This document shows, piece by piece, positions 41,956-49,381 of a stretch of DNA of 64,000 nt (position 1 is the stretch's first letter; every line of letters begins with the position of its first letter). This stretch comes from Streptomyces lavendofoliae (GTDB lineage Bacteria > Actinomycetota > Actinomycetes > Streptomycetales > Streptomycetaceae): the NCBI RefSeq assembly GCF_014649735.1, contig NZ_BMTP01000011.1:1-64000 (forward strand), in the 5' to 3' direction. The notes under the pieces were generated by a model. That model did no database searches. It saw only the letters and a list, made by a program, of their open reading frames with translations, and had not been told where the DNA came from. Position numbers and translations under genes: made by a program.

Positions 41956-42543
41956 GTGAAGAGGACCCAGGGCGCGCAGGCGGACACGATCGACGGCGAC
42001 ATCCTGCGCCGGCTCGACAGGGCGGTGCGCACCGGAGGGCTCGTACGGGTCCACCGGGCGATTCCGCGTGCCGACCGGTTCGAAGGCTTCGTGGTCGGCG
42101 TCGACGCCGGGTGGACGCTGATCGCCCGCTGTACGGACATCCGGCTCGACGGGTGGACCGCCGTCCGCACGGCCGACATCGTGAAGGTGCGCCGCCGGGG
42201 TGACGGCAACTGCCTCACCATCAGGGCTCTGCGCCGACGGGGCCGGTGGCCGGTGCGCATGCCCGAACCCGCCGTCCGGCTGGACACGCTGCCGGCGCTG
42301 GCGGAAAGTGCCTCGGCCGCCTTCGGCCTGATCACGCTGCATGTCGAACGGCACATGCCGGACGTCTGCTACATCGGCGCCCTGACGGAACTGCGCCGCG
42401 CGTCGTTGCGGCTGCGCGAGGTGGACACGGAGGCGCGATGGCGTGACGGCGTCTCCGCGTTCCGTTTCAAGGACATCACGCGCGTGGAGTTCGGTGGCCA
42501 TTACGAGAAGACCTTGCGGGAGTTCGCCGGACCGCGCCCCTGA
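41956..42543 (+). CDS. Hypothetical protein
   Basis: 195 residues. No family recognised. The N-terminal half has the beta-rich GGLVRVHRAIPRADRFEGFV and VGVDAGWTLIARCTDIRLDG, an SH3-like or Sm-like pattern. The C-terminal half has LRRASLRLREVDTEARWRDG and FRFKDITRVEFGGHYEKTLR. The terminal F-K-x-x-x-I-T-R-V-x-F-G-G-H-Y segment resembles actinobacterial proteins with immunity- or adaptor-like context, but that is a guess. GTG 41956 follows GGGAAGGGG. Confidence 0.65.
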   Translation: MKRTQGAQADTIDGDILRRLDRAVRTGGLVRVHRAIPRADRFEGFVVGVDAGWTLIARCTDIRLDGWTAVRTADIVKVRRRGDGNCLTIRALRRRGRWPVRMPEPAVRLDTLPALAESASAAFGLITLHVERHMPDVCYIGALTELRRASLRLREVDTEARWRDGVSAFRFKDITRVEFGGHYEKTLREFAGPRP

Positions 42544-42627
42544 GCGCCCGGGGCCGCCGCACCGGGACGCGCCGGGGCCGCCCGGGAGGCCGGCGTACGG
42601 CGACCGCCCGGGCGCGCGCATCGTCGT

Positions 42628-42831
42628 TCAGACCGCCAGGCAGGCCGCGCCGGGGACCTCCGACGGAAGCCCCGGCGACGCCGGGTCGACGAGCGTGGTC
42701 AGCTCGGTCGTACTCGTGGTGATGCAGCTGACGGCGGCGACGGGGTCGGGTACGGTCACCGCCGCGGAGGTGAGGGCTCCGTACCCGAGGAACGCGGCGG
42801 TTCCGAGGACGACGGCCGCGATGCGACGCAT
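42628..42831 (-). CDS. Small secreted protein
   Basis: 67 residues. Signal peptide RRIAAVVLGTAAFLGYGALT ending near TSAAVTV. The mature part is about 42 residues with two Cys (AVSCITTSTTEL and GAACLAV) that could form one disulfide. AAGGAA precedes the ATG at good spacing. A secreted surface or signal peptide-like protein; too short to assign. Confidence 0.62.
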   Translation of the reverse strand: MRRIAAVVLGTAAFLGYGALTSAAVTVPDPVAAVSCITTSTTELTTLVDPASPGLPSEVPGAACLAV

Positions 42832-42984
42832 GCGGGGTTCCTTCCTGGAGCGGGGTGCAGTTGGGCGACTCGCCGCTTGGCGCGAGTCGGCCCCTGGCTA
42901 CCCACACCGGCCCGGCGGGTACGCCCGCGTCACCCGTACGGGAACGAGGAAACGATTCCCCGCTCCGCCCCGCCCCGCACGTGT

Positions 42985-43142
42985 CGGCGAGCGCCGCCCG
43001 GCAGGCTCGTCCCGTCGCGCCGTCGGCACAGCGCCGGGCCGCCGGCGACGCCGTTCGGCTGGCGCGCATCCACAGCGGGCCGAGGCGGCCACGAACCTGG
43101 CGGTCGGCGCCCGCGCGTCCCGGCGAGCGCCGCCCGGCAGGC
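42985..43142. repeat. Exact 22-bp direct repeat pair
   Basis: A 22-mer beginning CGGCGAGCGCCGCCCGGCAG occurs at 42985-43006 and 43121-43142, 136 bp apart, in non-coding DNA. Confidence 0.85.
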
Positions 43143-43228
43143 GGTGCGGGGACGGCGCGGGTGGCGGCGTGCGGGTGACGGCACGCATCCCGCGCGGTGG
43201 GGCGGCGGTCGCCGCGGCCGACTGGGAG

Positions 43229-43335
43229 TTCGGCCGCGGCACTTCCCACACACCAGGCCCGGTGGAGTGGACCGGCCTGACAACAGCGCGCCTGCCCGGG
43301 CCGGCCGGCGGCATGCTGCGCCGATCGGGTGATCA
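43229..43335. repeat. Dispersed ~107-bp repeat, copy 1
   Basis: Starts TTCGGCCGCGG and ends with a 29-bp block (43307-43335) identical to 48625-48653, including CTGCGCCGATCGGGTGATCA. Overall similarity between copies is about 70-75 percent by eye. Confidence 0.8.
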
Positions 43336-43512
43336 ACGCCGTACGCGCACCCGGCCGGCGACCCGGTCGGCGGCCCGGCTTACCGGCCGCCGGGGGTGGG
43401 CGGCGGCGAACGCGCGCGTTAGCGGCGGCGTTCGCGGGGCACCTGTCATTGCGCCCGGGCCACCCATCGGGTGCCCGGAGACCTGAAGGCCAGGACATAG
43501 GGAGGCTGCGGT

Positions 43513-43929
43513 ATGACGACGGCTCGCGAAATCATGACCGAGGGCGCCGAGTGTGTCGGTGCCGAGGAGACGGTGCTCGACGCCGCGAAGAAGATGACCG
43601 AACTGGGCGTCGGCGCGCTGCCCATCTGCGGTACGGACGACAAGCTCAAGGGCATGCTCACCGACCGCGACATCGTGGTGAAGGTGCTGGGCGCGGGCAA
43701 GGACCCGGCCCAGGTCAAGGCCGGTGACCTCGCCCAGGGCGAGGCGGTCACCATCGGCGCCGACGACGAGGCCGAGGAGATCCTGCGCACCATGACCTCG
43801 CACAAGGTGCGCCGTCTCCCGGTGATCGACGGCCACCGCCTGGTCGGCATCGTGGCCCAGGCCGACGTCGCCCGTGCCCTGCCGGACCCGAAGGCCGGCG
43901 ACCTGCTGGAGGCGCTGTCCACCGACTGA
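43513..43929 (+). CDS. CBS-pair protein
   Basis: 138 residues, two CBS motifs: ETVLDAAKKMTELGVGALPI with MLTDRDIVVKVLGAG, and EAEEILRTMTSHKVRRLPVI with LVGIVAQADVARALPD. A free-standing adenine-nucleotide-sensing module. Such proteins often respond to hypoxia or stress in actinobacteria. GGGAGG precedes the ATG by 8 nt. It follows a 681-bp repeat-containing gap, so control elements may lie there. Confidence 0.93.
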   Translation: MTTAREIMTEGAECVGAEETVLDAAKKMTELGVGALPICGTDDKLKGMLTDRDIVVKVLGAGKDPAQVKAGDLAQGEAVTIGADDEAEEILRTMTSHKVRRLPVIDGHRLVGIVAQADVARALPDPKAGDLLEALSTD

Positions 43930-44084
43930 CCGCCCCCGCGGCCGGTCGGGGCATCGCGCCATGTGCCGCCGGAGCCGGTGAGCCCTTCCGGGGCCCGCCG
44001 CTCCGGGGGCCGCGCCCCGTGGGACACCTGCCGCTCGCCGGCGCTGGCCCGCGAAGGGTGCCGGGAACCGGCCGTGGCAGACCG

Positions 44085-44342
44085 TCAGCGCCAGCCGAAA
44101 CGGCGGTCGACCACCGCCGCGAATTCCTCCAGTGTCAGTACCGCGTCCCCGTTCTGGTCCGCGCTGTCGAACAGCGCGGAGGAGTCGTCTGCGTCCGTCA
44201 GACCCCAGACCGGAAGATCCCCCGCCGCGGCCAGCGACGGGCCCTTGGTCCGCAGAGCGGTGATCACCTCTTCACGGGTGAGTGTCCCGTTCATGTCGAG
44301 GTCGAGTGCCTCGAACAGCTTGCGGGCCTTGTCGCTGATCAC
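44085..44342 (-). CDS. EF-hand calcium-binding protein
   Basis: 85 residues. Two EF-hand loops: DLDMNGTLTREE and DQNGDAVLTLEE, each with Asp at 1, 3 and Glu at 12. The N-terminal helix is ISDKARKLFEALDLDMNGTL. A small calmodulin/calerythrin-like protein, expected to bind Ca2+ in the cytoplasm. GTG start at 44342 with GGAAAGGAAC upstream. Streptomyces has several such proteins; a development role is suspected. Confidence 0.88.
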   Translation of the reverse strand: MISDKARKLFEALDLDMNGTLTREEVITALRTKGPSLAAAGDLPVWGLTDADDSSALFDSADQNGDAVLTLEEFAAVVDRRFGWR

Positions 44343-44571
44343 GCCGTCCCTGTTCCTTTCCCCCTGGCGAATGGGCCGGCCCACCCGCTCAGGAAACACA
44401 ACGCTGTCCGGCTCCCGCCGGTTCCCCGGCCGAACGCGGCACGCGCCGCTCGACCGGCGACGACCGCGACACGTCCCGGAGCGCAGCGCACCGGTGCCCG
44501 CCGAGGTGAGGGGCTGCCACGCTCCACGTGCGCGTCCGGCCCGTCCCGTGCGTACGGCGTCCGGCCGGTCC

Positions 44572-44895
44572 ATGGACCGTGACCGGCCCGGCCCCGGGCA
44601 GCCCCCGCGACCCGCCCTGTCATCCGTCGCCGAACACGCGGTCCAGGTGCGCGTCCAGCCGAGCCAGAGCCTCCTCGCCCGTCTGCACATCGAGCAGCGT
44701 GGAATCATCGCCTGGACGTTCTCGGCGTCCCCGTCCGCGCGCCGCGCCGGGCTCGTCACGCTCACGGCGGCCGTGGCCGCTGGTGAACACGCCTACCGCG
44801 TGCGGGACCTGGCGGCCGACGACGCGGTGCCCCTCGCCGTCGCCGCCCTGCCCGGAGTGCTGGAGGAGTTCCTGGAGCCCTCCGGCGATCGCTGA
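44572..44895 (+). CDS. Hypothetical protein
   Basis: 107 residues in a frame with strong third-position G/C from about 44620. Recognisable stretches are VQVRVQPSQSLLARLHIEQR, GIIAWTFSASPSARRAGLVT and LAVAALPGVLEEFLEPSGDR. No domain recognised. The first 25 residues are low-complexity Pro/Arg, so the true start may be later (for example a GTG near 44640). A shadow frame on the other strand was judged weaker. Confidence 0.45.
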   Translation: MDRDRPGPGQPPRPALSSVAEHAVQVRVQPSQSLLARLHIEQRGIIAWTFSASPSARRAGLVTLTAAVAAGEHAYRVRDLAADDAVPLAVAALPGVLEEFLEPSGDR

Positions 44896-45075
44896 GAGGC
44901 CCCGGCGCGGGACGCCGGGACCGGGAACCGGGGCTGGGGGCGGGGCAGGGGGCACCGCTCGCCCCGTACCGGCGCGGCCGGTGCGCCACGGCCCGCGGGG
45001 CGACGGTCGCTGAGGCCGCCGCGTCTGCGGCCCCCGGGTGCTGGGCCGGGCCGATCCGGGGTACGACCGGCTCGG

Positions 45076-45444
45076 TCAGCCCGTACGGCTCACGATGACG
45101 GCTGTGCCGTAGGCGCACACCTCGGTGCCGGCGTCCGCGGCTTCCGTGACGTCGAAACGGAAGGCCAGTACGGCGTTGGCGCCACGAGCGCGGGCCTGCT
45201 CGACCAGTCGTTCCATGGCCTGGTTGCGGGTCTCCACCAGGGTCTTGGTCAGCCCCCGCAGCTCGCCGCCGATCATCGACTTCAGCCCGGCGCCGATCTG
45301 GCTGCCCAGGTGGCGCGAGCGGACGGTGAGCCCGAAAACCTCACCGATCACCTGCTGGACCTGGTGGCCGGGCACGTCGTTCGTGGTGACGACGAGGACG
45401 TCGGCCCGGGGCGACTGGCCGCCCCCGTACTCTTCGATGCCCAT
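45076..45444 (-). CDS. YbjQ family (UPF0145) protein
   Basis: 122 residues. VLVVTTNDVPGHQVQQVIGE VFGLTVRSR, IGGELRGLTKTLVETRNQAM ERLVEQARARGANAVLAFRF and the C-terminal EVCAYGTAVIV are the full YbjQ consensus. It forms pentamers in known structures; a heavy-metal link is only in the name. AGGAGG precedes ATG 45444. It lies downstream of the methyltransferase on the same strand. Confidence 0.93.
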   Translation of the reverse strand: MGIEEYGGGQSPRADVLVVTTNDVPGHQVQQVIGEVFGLTVRSRHLGSQIGAGLKSMIGGELRGLTKTLVETRNQAMERLVEQARARGANAVLAFRFDVTEAADAGTEVCAYGTAVIVSRTG

Positions 45445-45504
45445 CGGCGCACCACCTCCTGGCGCCCACCCTGGCGCGGGTGGAGCGGCGGCGCACCCCG
45501 GAGG

Positions 45505-45591
45505 GCCTGAACGGGCGGCGGGAAGCGCCCGCCCGGGAGGCGCCCGTCCGGCGGGCCGCCGCGCCGCGCACCCCCACGCGCCCGTTCAGGC
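45505..45591 (-). promoter_or_regulatory. 13-bp inverted repeat spanning the methyltransferase end
   Basis: GCCTGAACGGGCG (45505-45517) and its complement (45579-45591) are 61 bp apart. The second arm includes the methyltransferase stop codon. Folded RNA would trap the 3' end, acting as a terminator or stability element. Confidence 0.55.
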
Positions 45592-46230
45592 GGGGCGGCG
45601 GGCGTGGACGTACAGGTGGGGTTCGGGTTCCGCCTCGGGGCCGTGGGGGCGGTAGAGGGCGGTGTGGTGGTGGACGATCTCCAGCCCGGCCTCCCGCAGC
45701 ACCCGCAGCTGGTCCTCGGTGGCGAGGCTGCTGACGGTGACCCGGTGGCCCATCCACACGGTGTCCAGGCCCCTGACGTCGCCGGGCACGGTGGCCATGG
45801 CGAAGGCCCCGCCCGGAGCCACCCACGAAGCCATCGCGCTCAGCGACCGCTCCACCTCCGGCTGGTCCATCACCAGCAGCGGGAAGAAGGCGCACACCGC
45901 GTCGTACCCGCCCTCCGGCGCCCGGTAGGTGCGCACGTCGGCCTGTTCGAACGACGCGGCCGGCACCCGCTCGCGGGCCAGCCGGACCATCTCGGCCGAC
46001 ACGTCGATCCCGGTCACGGCGTACCCCGCCCGGGTCAGCGTCTCGGCGACGGGCCGGCCCGTGCCGCTGCCGACGTCCAGGACGCGCGCGCCGGGCGGCA
46101 GGCTGCCGATGAGCCAGTCCAGGGCCGCGAGTTGACCCGGGACGCGGGCGAAGACCTCCTCGTAGCGGACGCCCACCGCGTCGAAGACCTCGGCGGCGGA
46201 CACACCTCCGGACCGTGGCGCCTGGCTCAC
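45586..46230 (-). CDS. Class I SAM-dependent methyltransferase
   Basis: 214 residues. Motif I: GARVLDVGSGTGRPVAETLT; motif II: YAVTGIDVSAEMVRLARERV; post-motif DVRTYRAPEGGYDAVCAFFP. The C-terminal half (SMASWVAPGGAFAMATVPGD) is the usual beta-sheet end of small-molecule methyltransferases. Substrate unknown. GTG 46230 follows GGAGGAGG. It precedes the YbjQ gene on the same strand with 141 bp between. Confidence 0.88.
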   Translation of the reverse strand: MSQAPRSGGVSAAEVFDAVGVRYEEVFARVPGQLAALDWLIGSLPPGARVLDVGSGTGRPVAETLTRAGYAVTGIDVSAEMVRLARERVPAASFEQADVRTYRAPEGGYDAVCAFFPLLVMDQPEVERSLSAMASWVAPGGAFAMATVPGDVRGLDTVWMGHRVTVSSLATEDQLRVLREAGLEIVHHHTALYRPHGPEAEPEPHLYVHARRPA

Positions 46231-46373
46231 TCGTCCTCCTCCGTGTCACCCGGTGCGGGGGCCCGACGGTACCGCCGGGGACGGCCGGGAGGCCAGAGCC
46301 CCGTGCCGTACGGGCAGCCGGCCGGCCGACTGCGGATGACCGGGCGGGTGAGCGGTGTGCGAGGCTCACCTCC

Positions 46374-47384
46374 ATGCGGTACATCATCATCGGAGCGGGC
46401 GCGGTCGGCGCCACCGTCGGCGGGCGTCTCGCCCGGGCCGGCAAAGAGGTCGTCCTGGTCGCCCGGGGCGAACACGCGGAAGCCCTGCGGGCGGACGGCC
46501 TGCGGCTCACCACCGCGGACGGCACCCACGTCCACCGGCTGCCGGTGGCGACGGGACCGGCCGACCTGGATACCCTGCGGCGGGACGACGTCCTGCTGCT
46601 CACCGTGAAGACCCAGCACACCATCGACGCCCTCGACACGTGGGGCGACGCGGAGGTGGCGGGCGGCGGGACGGCGGCCCAGCGGCTGCCGGTGTTCTGC
46701 CTGCAGAACGGCGTGGAGAGCGAACGGCTCGCACTGCGGCGGTTCGCCCGGGTGTACGGGGTGTGCGTCTGGTTGCCGTCGACGTTCCTGCGGCCTGGTG
46801 TCGTGTCGGCGCTGTGTGCCCCCCTGACCGGCATCCTGCACCTGGGGGCGGCGGCCGGCGGCCGCGACCCGATGGCGGACCGGGTGGCGGCGGACCTCAC
46901 CGCCGCCGGCTTCGAGGCGCCGGTAGTCGACGACGTCATGCGGTGGAAGTACGCGAAGCTGCTGGGCAACCTGGGCAACGCGATCCAGGCCACGACCGGC
47001 CCGGAGTCCCACCCCGCCAAGGCGGCGCTGCTGCGGCGGGCGGTCGAGGAGGGCGAGGCCGCCTTCGCCGCGGCGGGCATCGCCCACGCGTCCCGGGCGG
47101 AGCAGGCCGAGGCCCGTGACGGCAAGGTGGATCAGCCGCCCGGTGTACGGGGCGGCTCGTCCTGGCAGAGCCTGGCCCGGCGCACCGGCTCGATCGAGGC
47201 GGACTACCTGAACGGGGAGGTCTCGCTGCTCGGGCGGCTGCACGGCGTACCGACCCCGGTGAACGACGTCCTGCGCCACGCCGCGAACATCTTCGCCCGC
47301 AAGGGCCTGCCGCCGGGCGCGATGTCCGTCGAGGACCTCACCGCCCTCGCCGACGAGGCGGCGGCGCGCGCCGCCGCCTCCTGA
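46374..47384 (+). CDS. panE: Ketopantoate reductase family (PanE/ApbA)
   Basis: 336 residues. The Rossmann start is YIIIGAGAVGATVGGRLARA. The conserved Lys in LLTVKTQHTIDAL, the N-G-V-E block (FCLQNGVESERLAL) and the C-terminal helical domain with MRWKYAKLLGNLGNAIQA (catalytic Lys) and SSWQSLARRTGSIEADYLNG EVSLLGRLHGVPTPVND match PanE. It would reduce 2-dehydropantoate for coenzyme A synthesis, or a related 2-keto acid; paralogues of this family are common, so the substrate is uncertain. Confidence 0.85.
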   Translation: MRYIIIGAGAVGATVGGRLARAGKEVVLVARGEHAEALRADGLRLTTADGTHVHRLPVATGPADLDTLRRDDVLLLTVKTQHTIDALDTWGDAEVAGGGTAAQRLPVFCLQNGVESERLALRRFARVYGVCVWLPSTFLRPGVVSALCAPLTGILHLGAAAGGRDPMADRVAADLTAAGFEAPVVDDVMRWKYAKLLGNLGNAIQATTGPESHPAKAALLRRAVEEGEAAFAAAGIAHASRAEQAEARDGKVDQPPGVRGGSSWQSLARRTGSIEADYLNGEVSLLGRLHGVPTPVNDVLRHAANIFARKGLPPGAMSVEDLTALADEAAARAAAS

Positions 47385-47433
47385 CGTATCGGAAGCCGGG
47401 GCCGGTGGTGAGGTCGGTCGTGAGGCCTGGCAC

Positions 47434-47463
47434 TTGATAGGCAAGTGTTCACTTGCCTATCGT
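47434..47463 (+). promoter_or_regulatory. ArsR-type operator inside a leaderless promoter
   Basis: A 26-bp operator (47436-47461): arm GATAGGCAAGTG, two central bases and the exact complementary arm. It occupies the spacer and both hexamers of TTGATA (47434-47439)-N18-TATCGT (47458-47463). The start codon is 7 nt downstream (47471). Confidence 0.82.
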
Positions 47464-47470
47464 GGGGTCC

Positions 47471-47764
47471 ATGGCGGAGGATGTCTTCAAGGCGCTCGCC
47501 GACCCCACCCGCCGGCGCATCCTCGACGAGCTGGTGCAGCGGGACGGCCAGACCCTGTTCGAGATATGCGCGCGACTGGTGGCCGGGCGCGGGCCGGGGC
47601 TGTCCCGGCAGGCGATCAGCCAGCACCTGGCCGTACTGGAGTCCGCGGGCCTGGTCACCACGCGCCGGCAGGGTCGCTACAAGTTCCACGACGTGAACAC
47701 CGAACCCCTCGAGCGCATCGTGACCCGATGGCTCAGGCCCGACGCACCGGAGAGCACCCCATGA
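47471..47764 (+). CDS. ArsR-family repressor
   Basis: 97 residues. The winged helix is AEDVFKALADPTRRRILDEL, with recognition region LSRQAISQHLAVLESAGLVT and wing TRRQGRYKFHDVNTEPLERI. No metal-binding Cys pair is seen, so it is likely of the SdpR type, which senses another signal or just the operon's own level. The promoter carries a 26-bp perfect operator, implying autorepression. The stop overlaps the VOC gene (ATGA). Confidence 0.92.
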   Translation: MAEDVFKALADPTRRRILDELVQRDGQTLFEICARLVAGRGPGLSRQAISQHLAVLESAGLVTTRRQGRYKFHDVNTEPLERIVTRWLRPDAPESTP

Positions 47765-48147
47765 AGATCCACCTGTCCAGCGTCTTCGTCGACGATCAGG
47801 CCGAGGCCCTCCGCTTCTACACCGAGGTGCTCGGTTTCGTGAAGAAGCACGACGTCCCGATCGGCGACGACCGCTGGCTGACCGTCGTCTCGCCGGAGGA
47901 CCCGGACGGCACCGAACTGCTGCTGGAGCCGTCCGGTCACCCCGCGGTGCCGCCGTACAAGGCGGCCCTGGTCGAGGACGGCATCCCGGCCACCTCCTTC
48001 GCCGTCGACGACGTGCACGCCGAGTACGACCGGCTGCGGGCGCTCGGGGTGCGCTTCACCCAGGAGCCGCTGGAGATGGGGCCCATCACCACCGCGGTGC
48101 TGGACGACACCTGCGGCAACCTGATCCAGATCGTGCACAGCGAGTAG
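47761..48147 (+). CDS. VOC (glyoxalase/bleomycin-resistance fold) protein
   Basis: 128 residues. KIHLSSVFVDDQAEALRFYT EVLGFVKKHDVPIG is the first beta-alpha-beta-beta-beta module (start MKIHLSSVFV). The second module contains GIPATSFAVDDVHAEYDRLR ALGVRF and ends in TCGNLIQIVHS with the metal-ligand Glu position near GTELLLEPSG. Could be a glyoxalase, isomerase, or antibiotic-binding protein. Coupled to the ArsR gene. Confidence 0.9.
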   Translation: MKIHLSSVFVDDQAEALRFYTEVLGFVKKHDVPIGDDRWLTVVSPEDPDGTELLLEPSGHPAVPPYKAALVEDGIPATSFAVDDVHAEYDRLRALGVRFTQEPLEMGPITTAVLDDTCGNLIQIVHSE

Positions 48148-48235
48148 GTGTGGTCGGCCGCGTTGTCAGACCCGTCTCGTAGCGTCGTGGGGGAGGGCTC
48201 GGAGAGGCCGGGCCCCGGACGTACGGGAGCGGGTC

Positions 48236-48493
48236 ATGGGTGACATACGAGTGGACAGGCGGCACCTGGACCGGTTGCTCGCCGACAGCGCGGGCACGTA
48301 CGGCGTTCCCTACCAGCGGACCTTCACCGAGCTGGCCGAGACGCACCGCGGTCGGCCCGTCACGGAGATCCTGCCGCTGCTGCGCCGGGCCGCCGACCGG
48401 GCTCTGCTGGAGTTCACCCACGCCGACCTGCGCGAACAGGCCACAGCGATCAGCACGGGCGCACCCTGCGTGCTGCGGGTCACGGTCACCTGA
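48236..48493 (+). CDS. Small hypothetical protein
   Basis: 85 residues. It begins MGDIRVDRRHLDRLLADSAG and has a central VTEILPLLRRAADRALLEFT. Helical, hydrophilic, no signal. GGGAG precedes ATG 48236. No family recognised; small Streptomyces proteins beside VOC genes vary. Downstream lies copy 2 of the dispersed repeat. Confidence 0.6.
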   Translation: MGDIRVDRRHLDRLLADSAGTYGVPYQRTFTELAETHRGRPVTEILPLLRRAADRALLEFTHADLREQATAISTGAPCVLRVTVT

Positions 48494-48547
48494 CCGGCGT
48501 CCCGGGCCGCCGGACGCGCCGCAGGACGAACCGCGGACGGCTCGGGG

Positions 48548-48653
48548 TTCGGCCGCGGTACGTCCCGTGCACCGGGCAGGAAGGATGGAACCGGCCGGTA
48601 GTGCGGCACCTGCCCGGCCCGGCGGGCGGCATGCTGCGCCGATCGGGTGATCA
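48548..48653. repeat. Dispersed ~107-bp repeat, copy 2
   Basis: 106 bp matching 43229-43335. It carries the same 29-bp terminal identity block (48625-48653) and lies 55 bp after the small gene's stop. See the copy 1 entry. Confidence 0.8.
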
Positions 48654-48704
48654 TCGGGTTCGGCCGGCTGTCCCCCTCACGGGGGCGGGGTCACGCGTGC
48701 GGGG

Positions 48705-49181
48705 TCACGCGGTGCGGCCCGCGATGTGGCCGCCCGGGTCGTCCGCCAGTGCGATCGCGGCCCGGGTCCGCTTCCCGACCGGCTGGCGTTCGATGGTGAA
48801 GCTCTGGCAGACGGCCATGACGATCTCCATGCCGTGCTGACCGATCCGGCTCGCGTCGGCGGCCCTGGGGAAGGGGAGTTCGGGCGCGCTGTCCCAGACC
48901 GTCACCACGACCAGTCCGCCGCTGACCTCCAGGTCCAGCAGGCAGGGGCCGGGCGCGTACTTGCAGACGTTGGTGACCAGCTCGCTGACCACCAGCTGCA
49001 CCATGCCCATGGCCCGCTCCGACACCGGCAGGCCGTGCACCGCCTGGATCCGGGTGAGGAAGTCGCGGGCGAAGTCGCGCGCCAGGCCGATACAGGAGGA
49101 ATCGCCCTCGTAGACGGCCGAGGCCGCCATCGGGTGACCACCGGCGGACACCCGGTCCGCCTCGTCGTGTGCATCCACCAT
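48705..49181 (-). CDS. ATP-binding regulatory protein (HATPase_c_2, anti-sigma-like)
   Basis: 158 residues. HATPase N-box: VQLVVSELVTNVCKYAPGPC; G1 block: TVWDSAPELPFPRAADASRI GQHGMEIV. The initial segment (CIGLARDFARDFLTRIQAVH) is the helical arm. Streptomyces encodes dozens of such RsbW/SpoIIAB-like proteins, usually without a linked sigma factor, as here. Probably binds an anti-sigma antagonist or partner. ATG 49181 has GGGG at 8 nt; an earlier ATG (49202) lacks a binding site. Confidence 0.82.
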   Translation of the reverse strand: MVDAHDEADRVSAGGHPMAASAVYEGDSSCIGLARDFARDFLTRIQAVHGLPVSERAMGMVQLVVSELVTNVCKYAPGPCLLDLEVSGGLVVVTVWDSAPELPFPRAADASRIGQHGMEIVMAVCQSFTIERQPVGKRTRAAIALADDPGGHIAGRTA

Positions 49182-49381
49182 CCGGTACCCCCGTGCGTTC
49201 ATGAGGCGCGGATACCCGCGAATTCACGGGACACACCCCGAACAGCCGGTCTTTGGTCGACACCGGTTCATGGGGATTCATGATATTTCGTGGCGGTCCG
49301 GCGAGGTCCGGCGGCGGCACCGGGTGGTCCGGCACCCCTGGTCGAGGAGTGCCGGACCACCCGGGCGGGACGGTGCCGGCG

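Larger units (their letters stand above)
42832..43512. other. 681-bp gap with repeats, no gene
   Basis: No coding frame with consistent codon bias. It contains an exact 22-bp repeat pair (42985-43006 and 43121-43142) and one copy of a ~107-bp dispersed repeat (43229-43335). The right end holds GGGAGG before the CBS gene. Confidence 0.6.

Noticed and set aside
42898-43314. Minus-strand frames beginning MITRSAQHAA and its copy at 48310-48654
   Set aside because: They look like homologous proteins only because both start in the dispersed repeat; downstream sequences differ and lack coding bias.
43329-43727. 132-residue frame overlapping the CBS gene start
   Set aside because: Out of frame with a clear CBS pair and without a ribosome binding site.
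47453-47470. Upstream ATG for the ArsR gene (six extra residues)
   Set aside because: It would start inside the operator and -10; the ATG at 47471 fits a leaderless transcript.
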